This document shows, piece by piece, positions 13,950 to 17,960 of a DNA stretch of 17,960 nt (position 1 is the first letter of the stretch; each line of letters begins with the position of its first letter). This DNA is from Caccovicinus sp964425595 (lineage in GTDB: Bacteria; Bacillota; Clostridia; Lachnospirales; Lachnospiraceae). Position numbers and translations under genes: made by a program. The notes under the pieces were generated by a model. That model saw nothing but the letters and a program-made list of their open reading frames with translations. It made no database searches and was not told the DNA's origin. The stretch covers positions 1-17,960 of the forward strand of contig CAYRMW010000049.1 in assembly GCA_964425595.1 (NCBI GenBank). Direction: 5' to 3'.

Positions 13950-15179
13950 TTGACAGGAAAGAGATGGAGACGGCGGGCGGCATGGCTTGCGGCGGCGGTT
14001 GTGACCGGTGCGCTGGCGTCCGGGTGCGCCAGGGAGACGGCGTCTGTGGACGCGGTGATTGCGGACGCGGAGATCCGGGAGGCAGAAAACGGGACGGGGC
14101 TGTCTGTAAGCGAAAAGGATATGGCGATGGCCATGGCGGCAGCGCCGGCCTTTACCGATGTGTCCGACACCGTGTATATTGTAGGAAACCAGGTCCGGCT
14201 CCGCACTTCGCCGACGACGTCGGATGCTTCGAATATCTATACGACGCTGAATAACGGCACTTCCCTTTCGCGCACCGGCGACAGCGACGACTGGTGCCGG
14301 GTGAGCTATCAGGGACAGACGCTGTATGTGGCCAAAGCGTATGTTTCCGACGAAGCACCTGCCACGGCGCAGACGGCGGCATCATCGACGGCAGGCACAG
14401 GCACATCGGGTACGGAGTTGACGGACGGCAGCCAGATCACTCTGGATGACAGCTGGCTGTATGCGGACTATTCCGCAATTAAGACAGGGGCAGCGGTGCT
14501 GTACCGTTCTTCGGCCGCGACGCGCAAGGAGATCACGGTGTGCGTCAATGCCGGTCATGGGACCAGCGGCGGCGAGCAGGTCAAGACACTCTGTCATCCG
14601 GACGGTTCGGCGAAGGTGACCAGCGGCTCCACGGCCAGCGGGGCTACGGAGGCCTCGGCGGTTTCCAGCGGCATGACCTTTTCCGATGGGACGGCAGAGC
14701 GGGATGTGACGCTGGCGTTGGCGAAGATACTAAAGAGCAAGCTTCTGGCGGATGGATATGATGTGGTGATGATCCGGGAAAGCGATGATGTGCAGCTGGA
14801 CAACATTGCCAGGACGGTGCTCGCCAATAATACATCGGACTGCCACATTTCGCTCCACTGGGATTCGACCACCAGCGACAAGGGCGCGTTTTACATGAGC
14901 GTTCCGGATGTGGATTCCTATCGGTCCATGGAGCCGGTGGCTTCCAACTGGCAGAAGCATCATGCGCTGGGCGAGAGCCTGATCTTTGGCCTGCGCTCTG
15001 CCGGGGTCAAGATCTATTCCGGCGGTTCGATGGCAATGGATCTGACCCAAACTTCTTACTCCACCATTCCCAGCGTGGATATCGAACTGGGCGATAAGGC
15101 TTCCGACCACTCGGACGCGACCCTGGAGGTGCTGGCGGAAGGACTTTTGGCCGGAATCAACAGCTATTTCGGCAAATAG
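13950..15179 (+). CDS. Lipoprotein N-acetylmuramoyl-L-alanine amidase with SH3-like domain
   Basis: This is probably a cell-wall hydrolase that cuts the bond between MurNAc and the peptide stem. It starts with TTG at 13950, with AGGAGG eight bases upstream. The 409-residue product has a lipoprotein signal peptide (basic KRWRRR, hydrophobic core, lipobox LASG|Cys26). An SH3b-like domain (about 72-132, VRLRTSPTTSDAS to LYVAKAYV) and a Thr/Ser/Gly-rich linker come next. The Amidase_3 domain has zinc ligands His203 (NAGHG), Glu250 (TAERD) and His303 (SLHWDS), and catalytic Glu379 (SVDIELGD). A Ser/Gly-rich insertion lies between the first two ligands. It is the last gene of the conserved backbone before the BREX island, and it may be read from the nifS operon or an unseen promoter. 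Confidence 0.92.
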   Translation: MTGKRWRRRAAWLAAAVVTGALASGCARETASVDAVIADAEIREAENGTGLSVSEKDMAMAMAAAPAFTDVSDTVYIVGNQVRLRTSPTTSDASNIYTTLNNGTSLSRTGDSDDWCRVSYQGQTLYVAKAYVSDEAPATAQTAASSTAGTGTSGTELTDGSQITLDDSWLYADYSAIKTGAAVLYRSSAATRKEITVCVNAGHGTSGGEQVKTLCHPDGSAKVTSGSTASGATEASAVSSGMTFSDGTAERDVTLALAKILKSKLLADGYDVVMIRESDDVQLDNIARTVLANNTSDCHISLHWDSTTSDKGAFYMSVPDVDSYRSMEPVASNWQKHHALGESLIFGLRSAGVKIYSGGSMAMDLTQTSYSTIPSVDIELGDKASDHSDATLEVLAEGLLAGINSYFGK

Positions 15180-15187
15180 AGAGGCCG

Positions 15188-15209
15188 GCACTGGCCGTTT
15201 CGGCAGTGC
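15188..15209 (+). terminator. Possible terminator hairpin after the amidase gene
   Basis: GCACTG (15188-15193) pairs with CAGTGC (15204-15209) and CCG with CGG inside, nine bases after the stop. There is no T-run, so termination efficiency is doubtful. Confidence 0.35.
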
Positions 15210-15230
15210 ATCCCCGAACGATATAGTTCT

Positions 15231-15281
15231 CGAGCCGCTGCGGTCAAGGATAAAGACGATCTCGGGTAAGTTCTTTTTCAT
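15231..15281 (-). pseudogene. Truncated N-terminus of a von Willebrand factor A domain protein
   Basis: The minus strand reads MKKNLPEIVFILDRSGS from an ATG at 15281 preceded by a GGAAGGA ribosome binding site. This matches the start of Firmicutes vWA proteins as I recall them (MKKNLTEIVFILDRSGSM...), including the DxSxS metal-ion (MIDAS) motif at residues 13-17. Similarity stops after that motif: the expected Met and following residues are absent and the frame runs on through unrelated sequence into the antisense of the amidase gene. It is therefore read as the broken 5' end of a gene, cut where island DNA meets the backbone near 15230. Confidence 0.6.
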
Positions 15282-15507
15282 GATGATTCCTTCCACATAG
15301 AAAGCGGTGCCTGCTTTTGCTTACAGTCACAGGATAGTGGAAATCGTCTTCGGTCTGGCCGCATGAAAAGCGACATTCATAAGTGTTGAAAATCGCGCTT
15401 TTTCTGACCTGTAAGCGGCGCTGGAAGGGTACCCCGTATGTTTTCCTGTCCGTGCCTTTAGAGCCTAAAATGTAAGAATAAAGGTCGATTTTTAACCAAA
15501 AATGAAA
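15282..15507. other. Intergenic stretch without recognisable genes
   Basis: This lies between the vWA remnant and the brxL terminator. No coding frame of convincing length, RNA gene or family signature is visible on either strand. Composition is more AT-rich than the housekeeping genes to the left. A GGGTACCC palindrome occurs at 15427-15434. The stretch probably includes the former upstream region of the vWA gene and belongs to the island. Confidence 0.4.
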
Positions 15508-15553
15508 AGCCTCAGTCGATGCCCTTTCGAGTGTCGGCTGAGGCTCTTTTTTT
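15508..15553. terminator. Bidirectional terminator at the end of brxL
   Basis: AGCCTCAG (15508-15515) and CTGAGGCT (15538-15545) form a perfect 8-bp stem extended inside by CGA/TCG. Seven T follow on the plus strand (15547-15553), and TTTCATTTTT follows on the minus strand. The plus-strand T-run reaches into the brxL stop codon. It ends the BREX transcript and would also stop readthrough from the amidase side. Confidence 0.85.
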
Positions 15554-17612
15554 ATTCTACCCCCAGAGCCTTGAATAATGCATCCTCGGCACTTTGATAG
15601 AAAATAAGATTAAAGCATCCGATTAACTCTGAGGGAACAGCGCCAAGGTCTGCGGCGGATGTGATAGGCAGCAATACTTTCTTTGCTCCGCTGTCAAGGC
15701 AGACTTGAAGGGAGTTTGCCAGCTCATCTACCTTTATCATCGTACCAGCAATACTGATTTCACCGAGTATAGCCAAGCTGCTGACCGTAGGCTTGTTCAG
15801 TGCAATAGAAGCCAGAGCAATCAGTGTCGGCATGGCAAGCTTGTTGGTCATGCCGATTCCCTGTAAATCCTGATAGTTGACTATGTAATCCTTTGTTGTT
15901 GTGCTGATCGTCCCGCTGATATGACCGGCGTTCGCTTTGAGAAAATTGAAGGCAGTGTTAGTTGCCTCCCGCGCTTCCCGGTCGGAACCGAGGCCAGTGC
16001 GCTCAAATTTACCGTTGCCGGGGAGCATCTGAGATTCCAGACGGAAAACACCGATCATGCCGGATTTACCCCGCGATACGGTATAAACCTGTCCGGGGCT
16101 GCACATCCCTTCTGGGATCAGTTTGCCTCCGCCTTGTTCCGGCACGGAAACATAGGATTCTTCAAAGCTGTCTTTATCGATATAGGAGAAATTGACATCA
16201 TAGAACTCCATACCGCCCAGCTTCTTGAGCAGTTCCTTGACGCGGCGACGCATTTCGAGGGCAAGCTTTAGGATCTCTTCCAGTTGTTCTTTTGTAAATT
16301 CTCCGCCGGGATAAACCAGCTTCAAAAGGCCGTCAACTATCTTGCGAACAGCGACCGTATCACGCTGGTTGAGATTGGAACCCAGACGGAAATACTTGTC
16401 CAGTGCATCCCCGTACTGCTCTTTTCTCAATTCCCGGATAAACTCTGCCAAGTAATCCGTGATAAACCCATAGTCATCCGTGAAATGCTCCGGGCGGAAT
16501 TTGGGAATTTCCCATCCGGGAATATAACAGTGGATGCGGTCGAGGAAGGCGGTGTCAGTCCCCATCTCCGGTGGGAAGGGGTCAAAGAGACTGGATGTTT
16601 TCAGCAGCACATCCACGCTCTGATTGATGTTTCCGACAAAGACCATAGAAGCACTTGCCGCTTTTTCTTCCTTACCACGGGCGAAAGAACCGGAAGCCAT
16701 ATAGTCCTTCATGATTTGGAAGCCATCTTTGTCCTTGAATTTGATACCGGCAACCTCATCAAAGGCCACGCAGTCCCATAAGCCCACAAGGCCAACCGTT
16801 TTACGCCCCATGTTATAAAACAAATTGGCAACCGTTGTCTGACCGCCGGAAACAAGGATGCTGTTCGGAGAAATCTCTTTATAGAGATGGGATTTGCCCG
16901 TGCTGCGCGGACCCAGCTCGCAGAGATTGAAATTATTCTCCACGAGAGGGATCATGCGGATCAAAAGCAGCCATTTCTCACGATAAGTTAGGGTGTCCGG
17001 TTCCATGCCGATAGAACGCAGAAGCACATCCATCCACTCATCCTGCGTGAACGCTTTCCGCCCCTCTTTCAGCTCGTCAATATCCACATGGGGCATCTGG
17101 ATAGGCGTGAGCTTCCGAATGTTGATCGGCGTTCCGTTGCGATCCTCTTCCATATACTCGTAGTCAAGCTGCACGATACACCAGATGCCGCCGCAGAGAA
17201 GACGGTCGAATTTGGAGGGATATTCTTCGTCAATGGGGATATTTTTTAGGCCGAGGTTAGAAAATTCCGCTTCATAAATATCCTTCTTGATATTCAAACT
17301 GACAGTGATTTTATCAATCACCGTATGGCTACCGCACTGACGAAGGACAGATAGGATTTTCTGCGCCTCGTCAGGCCGGACGAAGTTATCCGCGAGAATG
17401 CGCTTTACACTTTCTACGCCTTCCTCGATCACCTCCGGGTCATCGGAGCTGCAATACTGCCCGAGAAGAAATTCCAGAACATAGACCGGCACATTCGCGC
17501 CTTCCTTGATTTTCTTCGTCAAGTCTTTGCGCACGATCTTTCCGTCAAAATACTGGCGCAGTTTTGATTTGATGACAGCTCTTTTATCTTCGTTTTCCGT
17601 CATACCGACCAT
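15552..17612 (-). CDS. brxL: BREX system Lon-related AAA+ protein BrxL
   Basis: BrxL is a core component of type I BREX phage defence: an AAA+ ATPase with a Lon-like C-terminal domain, reported to form DNA-binding ring assemblies. The 686-residue product fits the family length. It has an N-terminal helical domain (about 1-110), Walker A GPRSTGKS (234-241), Walker B VAFDEV (282-287) and a sensor-like VGNIN (327-331). A C-terminal Lon-type fold follows (about 590-686, LGEISIAGTMIKVDELANSL and AKKVLLP). By eye, the Ser and Lys of the Lon dyad have no obvious counterparts, consistent with a non-proteolytic role. AGGAGG (17626-17621) is eight bases before the ATG. It follows the probable pglZ by 31 bases, the usual BREX order. 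The gene is more AT-rich than the backbone. Confidence 0.93.
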   Translation of the reverse strand: MVGMTENEDKRAVIKSKLRQYFDGKIVRKDLTKKIKEGANVPVYVLEFLLGQYCSSDDPEVIEEGVESVKRILADNFVRPDEAQKILSVLRQCGSHTVIDKITVSLNIKKDIYEAEFSNLGLKNIPIDEEYPSKFDRLLCGGIWCIVQLDYEYMEEDRNGTPINIRKLTPIQMPHVDIDELKEGRKAFTQDEWMDVLLRSIGMEPDTLTYREKWLLLIRMIPLVENNFNLCELGPRSTGKSHLYKEISPNSILVSGGQTTVANLFYNMGRKTVGLVGLWDCVAFDEVAGIKFKDKDGFQIMKDYMASGSFARGKEEKAASASMVFVGNINQSVDVLLKTSSLFDPFPPEMGTDTAFLDRIHCYIPGWEIPKFRPEHFTDDYGFITDYLAEFIRELRKEQYGDALDKYFRLGSNLNQRDTVAVRKIVDGLLKLVYPGGEFTKEQLEEILKLALEMRRRVKELLKKLGGMEFYDVNFSYIDKDSFEESYVSVPEQGGGKLIPEGMCSPGQVYTVSRGKSGMIGVFRLESQMLPGNGKFERTGLGSDREAREATNTAFNFLKANAGHISGTISTTTKDYIVNYQDLQGIGMTNKLAMPTLIALASIALNKPTVSSLAILGEISIAGTMIKVDELANSLQVCLDSGAKKVLLPITSAADLGAVPSELIGCFNLIFYQSAEDALFKALGVE

Positions 17613-17643
17613 CTGAATCGCCTCCTGTTATTCCGGCCTTCGC

Positions 17644-17960
17644 TTAAAAGCCAAAACCATAGTCATCGGCAAAAGCCATATCCATGATGACAGGATGACG
17701 GAACACCTCAAGCCCTGTTGCATCATCGTATATTACAAAGAAATACTGTTTGTCCTTATCGTACTTCTTGTCCTTGAATTGAAATTTCATGCGGAACATT
17801 CGCTTTCCGGCATCCGGCTCACGGCTGTCCGCAACACAACTATTCTCGTTGGAGATACGCTCATTGTCCTCAGAGATGAAGAACATCCGGTAGGTGGCGG
17901 CTTTGACCACATCACTGACCGGCTCAGACTGGATAAAGTCCAGTATGGTGATCTTGTTGG
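17644..17960 (-). CDS. pglZ: Probable BREX protein PglZ, C-terminal end (partial)
   Basis: The minus-strand frame is open from the window edge to TAA at 17644-17646, giving the last 104 or so residues (from NKITILDFIQSEPVSDVVKA to VIMDMAFADDYGFGF). This is a strand-rich C-terminal segment (RMFRMKFQFKDKKYD, YFFVIYDDATGLEVFRH) without the catalytic alkaline-phosphatase-like core, which would lie further upstream. PglZ is assigned from a recalled resemblance to PglZ C-termini and from position: type I BREX loci read pglX-pglZ-brxL. The gene begins outside the window, so nothing can be said about its intactness. Confidence 0.7.
   Translation of the reverse strand, partial: NKITILDFIQSEPVSDVVKAATYRMFFISEDNERISNENSCVADSREPDAGKRMFRMKFQFKDKKYDKDKQYFFVIYDDATGLEVFRHPVIMDMAFADDYGFGF

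Noticed and set aside
14730..15296. Full 188-codon minus-strand frame beginning with the vWA-like start
   Set aside because: Only the first 17 or so residues after the ATG at 15281 resemble a vWA protein; the rest is antisense to the amidase gene, so only 15231-15281 is kept as a remnant.
15415..15445. GGGTACCCCGTA stretch resembling part of a conjugative-element oriT
   Set aside because: The similarity is short and from memory, with no relaxase, integrase or flanking inverted repeats in the window.
15921..16271. Plus-strand frames of 116 and 77 codons inside brxL
   Set aside because: Antisense shadows of the clear brxL coding frame.
1..17960. CRISPR array, insertion sequence or integrase
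   Set aside because: No regularly spaced repeats, no transposase or integrase motifs, and no terminal inverted repeats were found by eye in the window.

Overview
The window looks like a chromosomal stretch from a Gram-positive anaerobe of the Clostridia, most likely Lachnospiraceae. The signs are the housekeeping gene families, AGGAGG ribosome binding sites, sigma-A promoters of the TTGNNN-17-TATAAT type, a LexA box of the Firmicutes GAAC-N4-GTTC type, a DUF5688 protein, a rubredoxin, and a lineage-divergent NAD-dependent DNA ligase. These assignments come from reading the sequence and recalling families; no database search was run.

Positions 1-3256. The last codons of an unidentified gene end in a terminator whose hairpin contains a LexA (SOS) operator. 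uvrB (nucleotide excision repair) follows. A convergent gene encodes a DUF5688 protein and is preceded by its own promoter and a leader of about 170 nt with five consecutive hairpins.

Positions 3548-9585. A tRNA-Arg(CCG) on the minus strand and a plus-strand operon have back-to-back promoters. The operon runs: a membrane-anchored acidic protein of unknown function, queA (queuosine), an RluF-type rRNA pseudouridine synthase, ligA, and metA (methionine). Its genes are tightly packed, with two successive 8-bp start/stop overlaps.

Positions 9587-15179. On the minus strand, a rubredoxin gene of 53 codons and a class I mannose-6-phosphate isomerase gene form a short unit. Divergent from it is a sulfur-transfer operon: a NifS/IscS cysteine desulfurase, an IscU scaffold and the tRNA thiolase MnmA. 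Its transcript probably begins with a perfect 10-bp GC hairpin. Next comes a lipoprotein cell-wall amidase (SH3-like plus Amidase_3).

Positions 15180-17960. This is the edge of an accessory island. Just after the amidase is a cut-off N-terminus of a von Willebrand A protein, then about 230 bases with no recognisable gene, then a strong terminator. Beyond it, on the minus strand, are brxL (complete) and the C-terminal end of what is probably pglZ, both from a BREX phage-defence system that continues past the right edge. Base composition is visibly more AT-rich here than in the housekeeping part.

No convincing wholly new system is visible. The best leads are the structured DUF5688 leader, the LexA box nested in a terminator, and the BREX island junction with its vWA remnant.
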